A DNA stretch of 64,000 nucleotides, taken from NCBI GenBank assembly GCA_964035575.1, contig OZ037890.1:682001-746000 (forward strand). Direction: 5' to 3'. A program made the position numbers and the translations under genes. Under the pieces are notes generated by a model. That model searched no databases and was not told where the DNA came from. It was given only the letters and a program-made list of their open reading frames with translations. This document shows, in pieces, positions 50,081-61,955 of the stretch (positions are counted from its first letter, which is position 1; the number at the start of each line of letters is the position of its first letter). The DNA comes from Rhynchopus sp. YZ270_cl-10 (Eukaryota > Euglenozoa > Diplonemea > Diplonemida > Diplonemidae).

Positions 50081-53000
50081 TGGATGCATGAGTTGCATTC
50101 ATCTTTGAAGTTCCGTTCGTTTTTTTTTTTTTTTTTTTTGAAAGTTCTTTCATCCAAACCAACCGGCATGCGCGTGGAGTTGTAGTGTTCCCTTGTTGTA
50201 AGAATACGAGGCAAAATCTCTCTAAAGTGTACAGGTAGGAGTCGGGGTGTGTGTGTGGTGTGTGGGTGGGGATAAGTCATACCCCGTTCCATCCACAAAG
50301 CGTGTGAAAGACAGTCCTAAAACACCCTGGCTCAACCCTTTGCTTCCATATACCCCCCCGGTAACATTTTTGTTGATCCCTCATCATATACTATCAATTT
50401 ATTGATTGTATGATGAAAATACTATACCCCCCTTTTCTTTGAACGCAAAGTTTTATCTTTCATTTCCTCGTTTGTACTATTTTCTTTTCCCTAAAATATT
50501 TAGCGAACAATGTCGTTTCGATCTACATATGGTGGTCGGGCCACACTGCCAACACCAGACATTTTTTTGAAAGGGGGCTAAGCACGAGAGGCTTAGGGTC
50601 ATCATTGTAAACTATTCTTTTTTTTTCCTAAAAAAAACCCCTCAAAAAATAGGGCTCCAACCATCAATATTGGAGAACCCTGTCAGTAGTCAAAAAAAAT
50701 ATATTAAAAAATTGACAGTGGAGATTGCACAACTGTGGCAACACAACCGAGGCAACTACACTACTCCTGGGGATGCACACTCTTTTTTGCAACGCTACCT
50801 AGCCCTTCATGAACAGGTTGGAATGCGCTTGTTTTCCAGCCTTGCTTAGCTCTCTCTCTCTCACTCTTTTTCTTTCTTTCTTTCTCTCCCCACCCCCTCT
50901 TTTCTCTTTAGAAACCAAATTTCCAAAAAAAAAAAAAAGCAAAATGTATGGGCTAGGTTTGGTATGGTATGCAATTGTCCAGTTTGATGATTTTTTTTTT
51001 TTTGGCTGGCATCGTACAGTGGGTCAGTCGGAGGTGCCTGCATCAACTACAGTTTTTTTTTTCTTTTCTCACCTCCAAAAAACAAAATCGAATGATTTTA
51101 AAGTAAGAACACACAAACGTTTTTTTTTATTTTCTCTCAAGGTGACTAAGCACAAAAATACAGCATAAAAAAAGATTGATGAATGACCAATGTTCAAAAC
51201 ATTAAGTAATCTAATCAGACTAAGCGCTGTAAGGCTTATAGTTCATCTTACCAAACTTTTCTCTTTTATCCCTCTAAACCATACCACCCCCTCCGGGGGA
51301 GGATTAAAGTAAGTTAACCTAAAAAAACCCCTCGAAAAACTCAACGTACAAAAAATAGCGAAACCGTTTAAAACGATTGTAGTGGTTAACCTCACTCTTT
51401 CAAGACCCTGTTCCGTATAACAATTGAACCTCCGAAAAGAAATAGTGTATTTTTTTTTTTAACGTAATGCAATACGCATCCGCAGATGTTCACACTATAA
51501 GCAAGATTTCTATAATAAAAAATGAAAGTCATGAGAAAAAAAACGAAAGTCGAATAGCAAAGAAAATGGCGTTCCCACCGCCCTCCCCGCCTATCAGTTC
51601 CACGCTACATCTCAATTGTTTTGAGCATTTTTTTTTTTTTTTCAGTTTCAATTTTGTTTTTTCTCTCTTGTATGCATATCCACCGTCTCTCGACCCTCTT
51701 CCCGAGAGTGCCCGGGATCTAAACAGTAATATCTTCTGTTATCTCAAAACGTCTTCCCTTAACAGAACGAAAGGGAGAGGCAAAGTTGCCAGACTGAATA
51801 ACACCAACGTATTTTTTGTGTGTGTGCTTCTTTCTTTTTTGTTCTGATGACAAAAAAAAATTGCAAAGGGTGGAAGGCAGGAGAGGAGGTTGGTGAGTGA
51901 AAACTGTATGGCAGTAATGCACTAAACGAAAAGATTATGGGAAAAAAAAAGAATGCCTTTCATAACATTGGCACAACGTGGGTGTCATCACTGGATATCT
52001 ACACCTTTTTTTTTTTGTAGCGTTGGGTTTATCGGCCCTGGCTGCAGAACCTTTTCTGTGATGTGAAGGATTTTCTCGTACCCTTCTCTGACAGTGAACT
52101 ATTCTCAACGTTTTATTGTTTTTTTTTTTGTTGTTCGAAAACGAACCAAACACGAATCCTACAAAGTACTTGAATAGAAAAAAAAGTACTCGAAAGTCGG
52201 AAAAGAAAACCCCACTCTCTCTGTATGGTTTCGAAACTCCCCTCTTCCCCCCCCTTTTTTTTTCCACGAGAGGCTTAGGGTCATCTTATAAATCCCTCAT
52301 TTTTTTTGATGTGCACACGAGGCCCCCATCCTCGCATGCTTTGGATTGGAAGGTACATGAATTTACATTTTGCATTGATCTCCGTTTTTGACACTTTTTT
52401 TTTTTATACACATTTGGCATTTGACATTGAAAACAAAATTCCCCATTCTCCCCTACCCTATTCTTGCCACGACATTAACTTTTTCCATTTTATTTTTCTG
52501 TTCCCTTATCATAAAACCCCCTGGCGGCAGGTCTCCTGTCTAACTCAATCAGAATTTATTTTTTTCTGTTCCCACACTTCCCACACTTCCCTGACTCTCC
52601 CCCCCCCTGCAGTACCAGTCCGTAAAGACAGGTACACCTTCAGCTTCAGTTACTCAAAAATCACCACTCCCCGTCACACCATCATATGCTGTGTTTTTTT
52701 TGTATTTTATCCATCATTTAAATCCCCTTGAAACAAGAAACCAAGAAGCACAAATGTGTTTTGTCTTTTTCCCCCCCTTTGTAAACAACCACACCCCCCC
52801 ACTACACTTCACTAATGTCTCGTTGTGGTGCCTTTTTTCTCGTCAAGAACGACGATATTCCATGGCACACACGGTTCTTTCACCCCCCGTATCCCCCGCT
52901 TTCACCCTCGTTTAAATATTTTTAAGTCCCCGCCCAGTACCCTGAGTCACCTAACAAGACATATTTCGTGCCATCTTTTCAAGAAAGTGGCGGGAAGAGA

Positions 53001-53530
53001 GTCACACACCCTCCAATTAGAGGGAAACAAAAACAGGGTAGCTTCATTTTTTGTTTTTGTCCTGTTTCTTTGAGCTCTTTTGTTCCCATGTGTTCAATTA
53101 AAAAAAAAAAATAGTTTGTATTCGTGTGAATGTGGATGACGTGTAACTCAAAAAAAAGGGAAAAAATGTTTGTACCAGACTACTCTGGTAGGGCCATTCG
53201 TCTTTGTTTGGAGGCTGTTCTTTCTTCCCGTTCAAGAGCAACCCTCACCTTCCCCTTTTTCAGTATGATATCTTTGTTCCCCTCAATATGTATAGCGATT
53301 TTCATTTTTGGAAAGAAAAAGTGCATCAAACCAATGTACTTTTTTTTAGAGGGAAAATTTCCGAAAATGAAAACAAGAGAAGAGAAAAAAAAATCATTAG
53401 TCTTCGGGCGACTTTGTTGTAAAAGAACCCTCGGACAAGATGATTGCCACTACTACAAAAAATAGTAGAGCACACTCTAGCCTAGGGTGGCTACACTAAT
53501 ACAAGTTTTCAAAAAAAACCCCCTCTTTTT
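50081..53530. other. Gene-free 3.4-kb stretch
   Basis: Hairpin-repeat copies at 50575, 51215 and 52265. GGCAACTACACTACTCC module at about 50716-50766. CACTAAACGAAAAGATTATG module at about 51896. A TTCGGGCGACTTT...TGATTGCCA module at 53399-53458 (sister at 58664-58735), followed by an A-rich module at 53461-53515. No coding sequence recognised. Confidence 0.45.
51002..51062 (+). repeat. GGAGGTGCCTGCATCAAC module, best copy
   Basis: GCTGGCATCGTACAGTGGGT, CAGTCGGAGGTGCCTGCATC and AACTACAG, then a T run. Other + copies: 20806 (in an intron), 24852, 32416, 41180 and 60879. Confidence 0.75.
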
Positions 53531-53535
53531 TTAAT

Positions 53536-55716
53536 GAGAAAAGTTCGATTTCGGCCTCGAAAATACCCGTGACACCGATTTGTCACGGTACTTTGTCACG
53601 GAATTTTTTTGAAAGATTCGATTTCGTGACAAAAAAAAATCGATTTCGTGACAAGCCGATTTTTTCATTGACACACAAAATTCAATTTAGTGACAAATGA
53701 CTTTTTTCATTGACAAAAAAAGATTCGATTTCGTGACAAATCCATTTTTTCATTGACAAAAAAATGTCATTGAAAAAAATGGAATTTGTCAAGGAAAAAG
53801 TCGTGACAGCCAACCCGCCAGTCACTGAAAAGTGACCAGACAGCCACTTGACAAACACAAAAGAGGCCATTCTTGAGCTGTCTAGAAACCGAAGGGCAGA
53901 GACTGAAGACACAAGGTATGATAACTTTATGATTATGCAAGACTTAGTATATCGCGAACACGGTCAGGCTTGCACGCCTCTGGCCAGAGGCCAGCCCCAC
54001 TAAATGATATGCAGCAGACACTCATTGCAGATTTCATTTTCATTCGGTAAAAAATTAATGGGTGCGCACGTTTCTATACCTAATACCCCAACCCTCACCC
54101 ATACATTCCATTACACACACCAAAACAGATCGAATCCACCAGCGCATGCGACGGAAGCAGATTCAGATTGTGGTTTGATAAGCAGAGTTCGGTTATTATG
54201 GTGGTGGAAAGGGGGGTGGGAACACTTTGTCAGTCACTGCTATAGCCATTAACCAGGGAGCATAGCTAGTGCAAGAAATTCGACTTTGGAAACCTTCCGG
54301 AAAGTCTGTCCTCTGCTTCCGGAGGACTAGACACAAGAAAATATTGTTTGTTCCCCCAGAAAACCAGTGCACAATTCACACTCCTTGTGGGTGGTCTTGT
54401 TGCCTTTTCGTCATAGTAATTTTGGCCCAGGCATGCTCTTGAAGCATGGCAATTTAGTGTGTATGGGGCAGGGTGTTGTTTTGTTCTGAATTCTCTTTGT
54501 TATAACATCTAAGTCAATCGCGGGTGGTGGTTTGTGTAGCGTGAGGCACTCTTTTTAACAAACTTCCTGCAGTTGCTATGCACTGTTATTTCTTCGGATT
54601 TATCATCATACAGCGTAACATAGTGGATTCGCCTGGTCGACACAACCTTTGATAGATATGGGATAACCAACCCCCTTCGACCCCTCGTGGGTTCACTGAA
54701 CAAGCCCTAGTGGTAGTTAAACGCGATTGACATTTACATTCCTAGAGATGAAAGAACAAGATAACACTTCTGTACCCGCGCATCAAAATTGTGGAAAACT
54801 TTGCACCCCAAACACCCTCAACAACGCCCGCCAAAAGGCGCCCCTTGTTGCTGGGAGTTGGTTCTCATGTTTGATACACTGCACAGCAGGCATTCCTCTG
54901 AGTCCAACGCATGTTTGGCCTGTCTGCGGCGTTGTACTTAAGGTGCACGAAGACAGGGTCTGGTGGTAAATTTTGCGTAGTACTGCGACGTGGTACTACG
55001 TGGGTCTGGGAACCTGGTACCTGGGTACAGGATATTTGTTGTCAAAGACATCTTCCACCATGCATTGAGGAGGGTAAGACAGTGTTCGCAGTTTCTACCT
55101 GATAGCATTACACATTTAACTTCTCCACGGGGGTCTTGGGCCGTTCATTCGGTTATACCTTGACTACCGGAAGATATTCTTGAGGCCTTTTTGGTCTCTA
55201 GAATATCCGGTCTTCCCGAACGGAGGCACACTTTGTGTGTTACTACGACCTGGCAATTTCCAGCAGTAGGTTAAGTAATCTTTCTTGTAAATTGTTGGAT
55301 CATTATCTCCTCAGTGCATGAATGCCCCACGTGACTGGACACTTTTGTGTTTGTCATGTGGAGCTGTGGTTGCTCTTTCACGACTTTTATCCTTGTATCC
55401 AGTGTACCCAGTACCCAGTGCCCTGTCACGACTTTTTCCGTGACAAAAAGTTCGGTTTCCTTGACAAAATCCATTTTTTCATTGACATTTTTTTGTCACT
55501 GAATTTTTGGATTTGTCACGAAATCGAATTTTTTTTTGTCAATGAAAAAATCGGTTTGTCACGAAATCGAATTTTGTGTGTCAATGAAAAAATTGGTTTG
55601 TCACGAAATCGATTTTTTTTTGTCACGAAATCGAATCTTTCAAAAAAATTCCGTGACAAAATTCCGTGACAAATCGGTGTCACGGTAATTTTCGAGGCCG
55701 AAATCGAACTTTTCTC
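53536..55716 (+). mobile_element. 2.2-kb TIR element, copy A (forward arm of the palindrome)
   Basis: Terminal inverted repeats of about 275-290 bp (53536-53810 and about 55427-55716) start GAGAAAAGTTCGATTTCGGC. They are built of repeated TTCGATTTCGTGACAAA and TTTTTTCATTGACA units. The core (about 53811-55426) has no long reading frame and matches, in part (about 54230-54970), the core of the 37030-40002 element. No clear target duplication. Non-autonomous, superfamily unknown. Confidence 0.75.
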
Positions 55717-56241
55717 AACAAAAAAAGAATAGTTTATAAGATGAACCTAAGCCTCTCGTGCTTGGCCACCTTCTAAAAAAAATGTGGCTCTCTAAATATT
55801 AACAATAATCATGGTTTGGAAGATAGCAATACCAACTCCACAACATAATCACTTCTTTAAAAAAAAAAAAAGCAAAAATGGAGTTACCACCGGGTGGACT
55901 AGTTAAAACATACGGCTTACGTTTGCAGAGTCTCTTGTATTGAAGACTGCGTGCATGGGGTGAGAAATTATGATGGGGGCTGTTCGTTGTCAAAATTGGG
56001 GGGGGGGAATTCATAAAAATGGTGGGGGTTTTTGTGTGGGGTTTTTTTTTGTTGGTGAAACAAAAAAAAAAAAATGGGATAAGCTTGAAAAGATGACGAG
56101 ACACCTTTTGAGGAAGGATGAATACACATCTTTCAACAAAACAAATGAAGTTTTTAAAAATGCGAAAACGCCTCTGTAGACGCAGGCATGAAATTCTCCG
56201 AAGGGTCATCGAACCGCCGAGGAACTAACTTCATTAAAAAA
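55717..56241. other. Spacer at the centre of the 5-kb palindrome
   Basis: 525 bases, not itself palindromic. It contains the only minus-strand hairpin repeat seen (55729-55775). The rest is A- and G-rich without a gene. Confidence 0.55.
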
Positions 56242-58474
56242 GAGAAAAGTTCGATTTCGGCCTCGAAAATTACCGTGACACCGATTTGTCACGGAATTTT
56301 GTCACGGAATTTTTTTGAAAGATTCGATTTCGTGACAAAAAAAAATCGATTTCGTGACAAACCAATTTTTTCATTGACACACAAAATTCGATTTCGTGAC
56401 AAACCGATTTTTTCATTGACAAAAAAAAATTCGATTTCGTGACAAATCCAAAAATTCAGTGACAAAAAAATGTCAATGAAAAAATGGATTTTGTCAAGGA
56501 AACCGAACTTTTTGTCACGGAAAAAGTCGTGACAGAAATGGATTTTGTCAAGGAAACCAAACTTTTTGTCACGGAAAAAGTCGTGACAGGGCACTGGGTA
56601 CTGGGTACACTGGATACAAGGATAAAAGTCGTGAAAGAGCAACCACAGCTCCACATGACAAACACAAAAGTGTCCAGTCACGTGGGGCATTCATGCACTG
56701 AGGAGATAATGATCCAACAATTTACAAGAAAGATTACTTAACCTACTGCTGGAAATTGCCAGGTCGTAGTAACACACAAAGTGTGCCTCCGTTCGGGAAG
56801 ACCGGATATTCTAGAGACCAAAAAGGCCTCAAGAATATCTTCCGGTAGTCAAGGTATAACCGAATGAACGGCCCAAGACCCCCGTGGAGAAGTTAAATGT
56901 GTAATGCTATCAGGTAGAAACTGCGAACACTGTCTTACCCTCCTCAATGCATGGTGGAAGATGTCTTTACAACAAATATCCTGTACCCAGGTACCAGGTT
57001 CCCAGACCCACGTAGTACCACGTCGCAGTACTACGCAAAATTTACCACCAGACCCTGTCTTCGTGCACCTTAAGTACAACGCCGCAGACAGGCCAAACAT
57101 GCGTTGGACTCAGAGGAATGCCTGCTGTGCAGTGTATCAAACATGAGAACCAACTCCCAGCAACAAGGGGCGCCTTTTGGCGGGCGTTGTTGAGGGTGTT
57201 TGGGGTGCAAAGTTTTCCACAATTTTGATGCGCGGGTACAGAAGTGTTATCTTGTTCTTTCATCTCTAGGAAATGTAAATGTCAATCGCGTTTAACTACC
57301 ACTAGGGCTTGTTCAGTGAACCCACAAGGGGTCGAAGGGGGTTGGTTATCCCGTATCTATCAAAGGTTGTGTCGACCAGGCTAAACCACTATGTTACGCT
57401 GTACGTTGTTAAATCCGAAGAAATAACACTTTAGCAGCCGCAGGAAGTTTGCTAAAAAGAGTGCCTCACGCTACACAAACCACCACCCGCGATTGACTTA
57501 GATGTTATAACAAAGAGAATTCAGAACAAAACAACACCCTGCCCCATACACACTAAATTGTCATGCTTCGAGAGCATGCCTGGGCCAAAATTACTATGAC
57601 GAAAAGGCAACAAGACCACCCACAAGGAGTGTGAATTGTGCACTGGTTTTCTGGGGGAACAAACAATATTTTCTTGTGTCTAGTCCTCCGGAAGCAGAGG
57701 ACAGACTTTCCGGAAGGTTTCCAAAGTCGAATTTCTTGCACTAGCTATGCTCCCTGGTTAATGGCTATAGCAGTGACTGACAAAGTGTTCCCACCCCCCT
57801 TTCCACCACCATAATAACCGAACTCTGCTTATCAAACCACAATCTGAATCTGCTTCCGTCGCATGCGCTGGTGGATTCGATCTGTTTTGGTGTGTGTAAT
57901 GGAATGTATGGGTGAGGGTTGGGGTATTAGGTATAGAAACTTGCGCACCCATTAATTTTTTACCGAATGAAAATGAAATCTGCAATGAGTGTCTGCTGCA
58001 TATCATTTAGTGGGGCTGGCCTCTGGCCAGAGGCGTGCAAGCCTGACCGTGTTCGCGATATACTAAGTCTTGCATAATCATAAAGTTATCATACCTTGTG
58101 TCTTCAGTCTCTGCCCTTAGGTTTCTAGACAGCTCAAGAATGGCCTCTTTTGTGTTTGTCAAGTGGCTGTCTGGTCACTTTTCAGTGACTGGCGGGTTGG
58201 CTGTCACGACTTTTTCCTTGACAAAATCCATTTTTTTCAATGACATTTTTTTGTCAATGAAAAAATGGATTTGTCACGAAATCGAATTTTTTTTTGTCAA
58301 TGAAAAAAGTCATTTGTCACTAAATTGAATTTTGTGTGTCAATGAAAAAATCGGCTTGTCACGAAATCGAACTTTTTTTGTCACGAAATCGAATCTTTCA
58401 AAAAAATTCCGTGACAAAGTACCGTGACAAATCGGTGTCACGGGTATTTTCGAGGCCGAAATCGAACTTTTCTC
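56242..58474 (-). mobile_element. 2.2-kb TIR element, copy B (reverse arm of the palindrome)
   Basis: Reverse complement of copy A along its full length, with most stretches differing by single bases or 1-base indels and a more diverged patch at about 57300-57480. It carries an additional AAATGGATTTTGTCAAGGAA-containing unit (about 56535-56590) that accounts for its extra 52 bases. The ends extend into AAAAAA (left) and TTTTTT (right). Confidence 0.75.
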
Positions 58475-59122
58475 TTTTTTGTTTTGTTAGATGTGTATGC
58501 GTGAAGCATATTCGTCTTTCAATTTTTCTTTTTTTGCAACCTTAGCCTGCAGCATTGTCTGTAATAAAGTGATGTCAAGCTTTTTGTATATCTGCCACAT
58601 TATTTAAAAAAGCAGAAAAAAATTAGAGATGAAAAAGAAAGATCTTTGAAAAATTTATTTAGCCTTTTCGGGCGACTTTTCTTTTTTGTGTACAGAACAC
58701 CGTCTTCGGGCAGGTGATTGTCATTATGACAGAACTACAAAAAAAAAGCTTCGGCCGACATTGAGTACAGATCGTTATACCAGTAGGTATAACGTGATTG
58801 TCGATACAACAAAAAAAAACTTATTAACATATGCCTATCCCTTTGGCGTGCAATACGATACTTTCCCTGTTTCCATACATCCCGCATAAGAATTCGGCGC
58901 CCTCTCTTTTGGCTCATTCCAAGGGATATTCCTTTTCTGGCTTTTTTTCCCCCCCCCCCGCTTTTTTTTTAGTGTTCACTTCCATGATTTGGGTCGTAGA
59001 GCTGAACCAATCATTTATCAAATCGATCAAATTCCCTTATAGATTAAGGCCCCCCTCTCTTTTGTTTTAAATAAAAAGTAATTTATTGCTTTTATCTATT
59101 CAAAAAATAGCTATTTATTGAG
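58475..59122. other. Gene-free, two repeat modules
   Basis: TTCGGGCGACTTT module (58664-58735) followed by the GCTTCGGCCGACATTGAG module (58741-58818). No coding sequence seen. Confidence 0.5.
58741..58818 (+). repeat. GCTTCGGCCGACATTGAG module, best copy
   Basis: GCTTCGGCCGACATTGAGTA, CAGATCGTTATACCAGTAGG and TATAACGTGATTGTCGATAC between A runs. Other copies: 29312 (in kinase intron 1), 45086, and one at 61890-61955 that is split by the element at 61956-63650 and resumes at 63651. Confidence 0.8.
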
Positions 59123-59334
59123 GTGAAAAAAAGTGGACTTTTTGTCACACGAGTGTGGTTCTCACAAATCAGTTGGTTCTTTTACGTCACGAGCGAAGCG
59201 AGTGACGTAATTTATGTTGTCTCACGAGCGAAGCGAGTGTGACATAGAATTTTGTATCACGAGCGAAGCGAGTGATACAAAAAACCAACTGATTGGTGAG
59301 AACCACACGAGTGTGACAAGTCCGCTTTTTGCTC
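59123..59334. repeat. Foldback repeat with three tandem CACGAGCGAAGCGAGTG units
   Basis: Outer arms GGACTTTTTGTCACACGAG, TGTGGTTCTCAC and CAGTTGGTT are complementary left and right. Inside are three CACGAGCGAAGCGAGTG-type units (about 59190, 59222 and 59257). GTGAAAAAAAGTGGACTTT resembles the sites near the recombinase element at 16.8-18.4 kb. Confidence 0.6.
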
Positions 59335-59339
59335 AATAT

Positions 59340-59705
59340 ATAATTTTTTCTCTATATAAAAAAAAGTACTCTGAGAGATCGATAAGTGTTCGTAAGGCAT
59401 AAATTATATTGAATACACAAATCCCAACACAATGCCGAGAAATAAGTAGCAGGATATGACCTGGGCATGAAGACCACAACATTATGCCACACCAACCCAA
59501 AATCCCACCAAAAACAAAGGCAGATCAAGTGTGACAAAAAGTAAAAAAAAAAGTACTTTTTACATCTCCCCCACCCATTTTTAGGCTAAAAACACAATTT
59601 CACTTTTTGTCACACCGCTGACAAAAAGTTAATATTATGTCATACGAATCCTTAACGAATCTCTCAGAGTACTTTTTTTCATATGAGAAAAAAATATTTA
59701 TTTAT
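59340..59705. repeat. Second foldback element, AGTACTCTGAGAGAT arms
   Basis: Arms of about 55 bp (about 59345-59400 and 59645-59702) share TTTTTTCTC, AAAAAAAGTACTCTGAGAGA and TTCGTA in inverted order. It adjoins the preceding foldback. No target duplication seen. Confidence 0.55.
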
Positions 59706-61589
59706 CAAAAAACCCCCTCTCTTTTGACCTGATATTTCTTCTTCTTCTTCTCTCTTTCCTGGTACGTTCTTATCGCTTTGTCAAGGAACAGTTGGCAATA
59801 ACAATCCTTGGCAGGAAGTGCTGTTCGGGAAACTGTCCAGCTAACCTGCTGTTTGTTATTGTGTGCAAAGAGTTCAAACCAGTAATCTGGTACTCCGCTG
59901 ATCTCTCTCAAGACCAGACAACCACACCGCCACCTTCGTGTCAAATACCATGAGAAAATTATGTGCCTCCAAAAAAAAAAAAAGGAAATAAACCAAAAAA
60001 AAGAGCGAGAAAACCACATCTCTTTTACTTAGTGTTTCATTAACACAAAGAACGCAGGAAAAAATTAAAAAAAAAAAACACTATTTTCTGCCGACAATAG
60101 ACGCATAACCCGATATTTCATCCCTTCCCTCCCCCCCTTTTTTTTGGGTCCCCATATGACCGCTTGCTGTACAGTACTGTGTTATTATTCTGATTGTTGA
60201 TATCGAAAGCGCGAATTTGGGGTGGTATGATATATTCAGAGAGGGGGTCTCTGTTTTTCCCCCCCGCCCTCCGAAGTTCTCGAGAGAGTTGTTCTGAAAT
60301 TAGGCCATAAAAGGTGTTAAGGATGGGACCTACATGAGAGGTTGAGGATCATCTTATATAATGAATAGTGATCAAGGTGGCTAAGCATGAGAGGCTTAGG
60401 GTCATCTTATAAACCTTTCTTTTTTTTGTTCTTTTGTGTGTTTAATATGTTCGGAACATTCGAAGCGGAGGAGGGACAAAACCGCTGTAACAAAAAAAAA
60501 CAAAAACAAAAAGTGTGTAAAATGTTTTGTCTTTTATGTGCAAACCTTTGTTTTATCTTTTCTTTACTATTGGCAAGGCGTTGCGTCTATACCAGAGTCA
60601 AAATGCCTTAGGGCAACATCGTTGTACATAAACCTGCTTCAGCAGGGGATTGTCGAAACAAAAAAAAAAAATCTTGACCCTAGCGATGACCAAGCAAACC
60701 CCTTAGGTTCATCTTCCCCCTTACAGTCATCACGTTTTTTTTTCCAATATTTTCTTCTTTCTGATTTATTTATTTTTTTTGCTCGCTTTTAGAAAATTAG
60801 TATATCTTAAAGGTGGCCAATCCAAATGAGGTCTTGGTCCATCTTTACCCGCCTCCCTTCTTTTTGCTTGCACATTCCTACGGGCTGGCATCGTGCATAA
60901 GTCAGTCGGAGGTGCCTGCATCAACTCCCATTTAAAAAAAAAAAATCCCTGTTTAGAGTTCACCCATTTTAGTTTGAAAGAGTCGTCCTATTTCATCTTT
61001 CAAGGCTTCCTTTTATTGCATCCCTTCTCAAATATCGCAAATTGGTAAAAACTTGCGTGCTGAGAAATATATAACTTTTTTTTGGTATGGGGTTACACCG
61101 TTCTGCAAAAAAAAGCAAAATCACATCCCCTCTCGCTACCTTTTGAAAAGATGGTGTTTGGATTGTCCAGAGCGGCTGTTAGGTTCGTCTTACCATTTTT
61201 TTTCCCCTTCTTTCCCCCCCGATAAAAAATGATTTTATTCCTCCACAAAAATATTACAAAAGCAATGTGTCTCACCCATAGGCCCATCTGCCCTCCCCCA
61301 AACGAAAGATTAGCGTTATCCTTCTCGTTTCTTTTTTATTTCTTTTTTATTGAAAACTTAGTTTTGCTATCCGAGGATGAGCTCCACTATTTTTTTTAAA
61401 AGAATTTTTTTCATTGTCATCAACTCACAATATCATGGGAAGGGGGGTGCGCCTTTTTATTATTGTCTGACCTATGCAGTCTTGGCGCAAATTGTTGATG
61501 AAAAACTCTTATTATTGCCCTAGCTCATGGACAGAATAATGCATTTAACGCAGTCTGCAGCAAAAAAAAAAAAAGTATAGTAGGGCGTG
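59706..61589. other. Gene-free, hairpin and other modules
   Basis: Hairpin-repeat copies at about 60320 and 60374, and degenerate ones near 60685, 60811 and 61170. GGAGGTGCCTGCATCAAC module at 60879-60930. Minus-strand A-rich module at about 61350-61390. A minus-strand frame at 59705-60019 has no family features. Confidence 0.45.
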
Positions 61590-61742
61590 ACACAGTACAC
61601 AGTACACAGTACACAGTACACAGTACACAGTACACAGTACACAGTACACAGTACACAGTACACAGTACACAGTACACAGTACACAGTACACAGTACACAG
61701 TACACAGTACACAGTACACAGTACACAGTACACAGTACACAG
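61590..61742 (+). repeat. Microsatellite, 7-base unit CACAGTA, about 22 copies
   Basis: Perfect tandem array. It ends with CACAGTGGGGCGTGA, echoing GGGCGTGACACAGT at its start. Confidence 0.95.
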
Positions 61743-61955
61743 TGGGGCGTGAAGGAGGCACAAGTCAGCTTGCAAGATCTTAGAATTTAATTCGTTTGGT
61801 TTGCTTGCGTATTATTCACCCTTCTGTGGAAAGTATCACATAAATAGAAGAAAAAAAAAAGGTACCCTGAAGGATCATTTGGTATCTATACCTTCTGTAG
61901 TACAAAAGGCTTCGGTCGAAATTTGAGTACAGATATTTATATCAGTACGGTGTAA

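Noticed and set aside
61590-61790. Open frames across the CACAGTA array on both strands
   Set aside because: The products are pure seven-residue repeats caused by the microsatellite.
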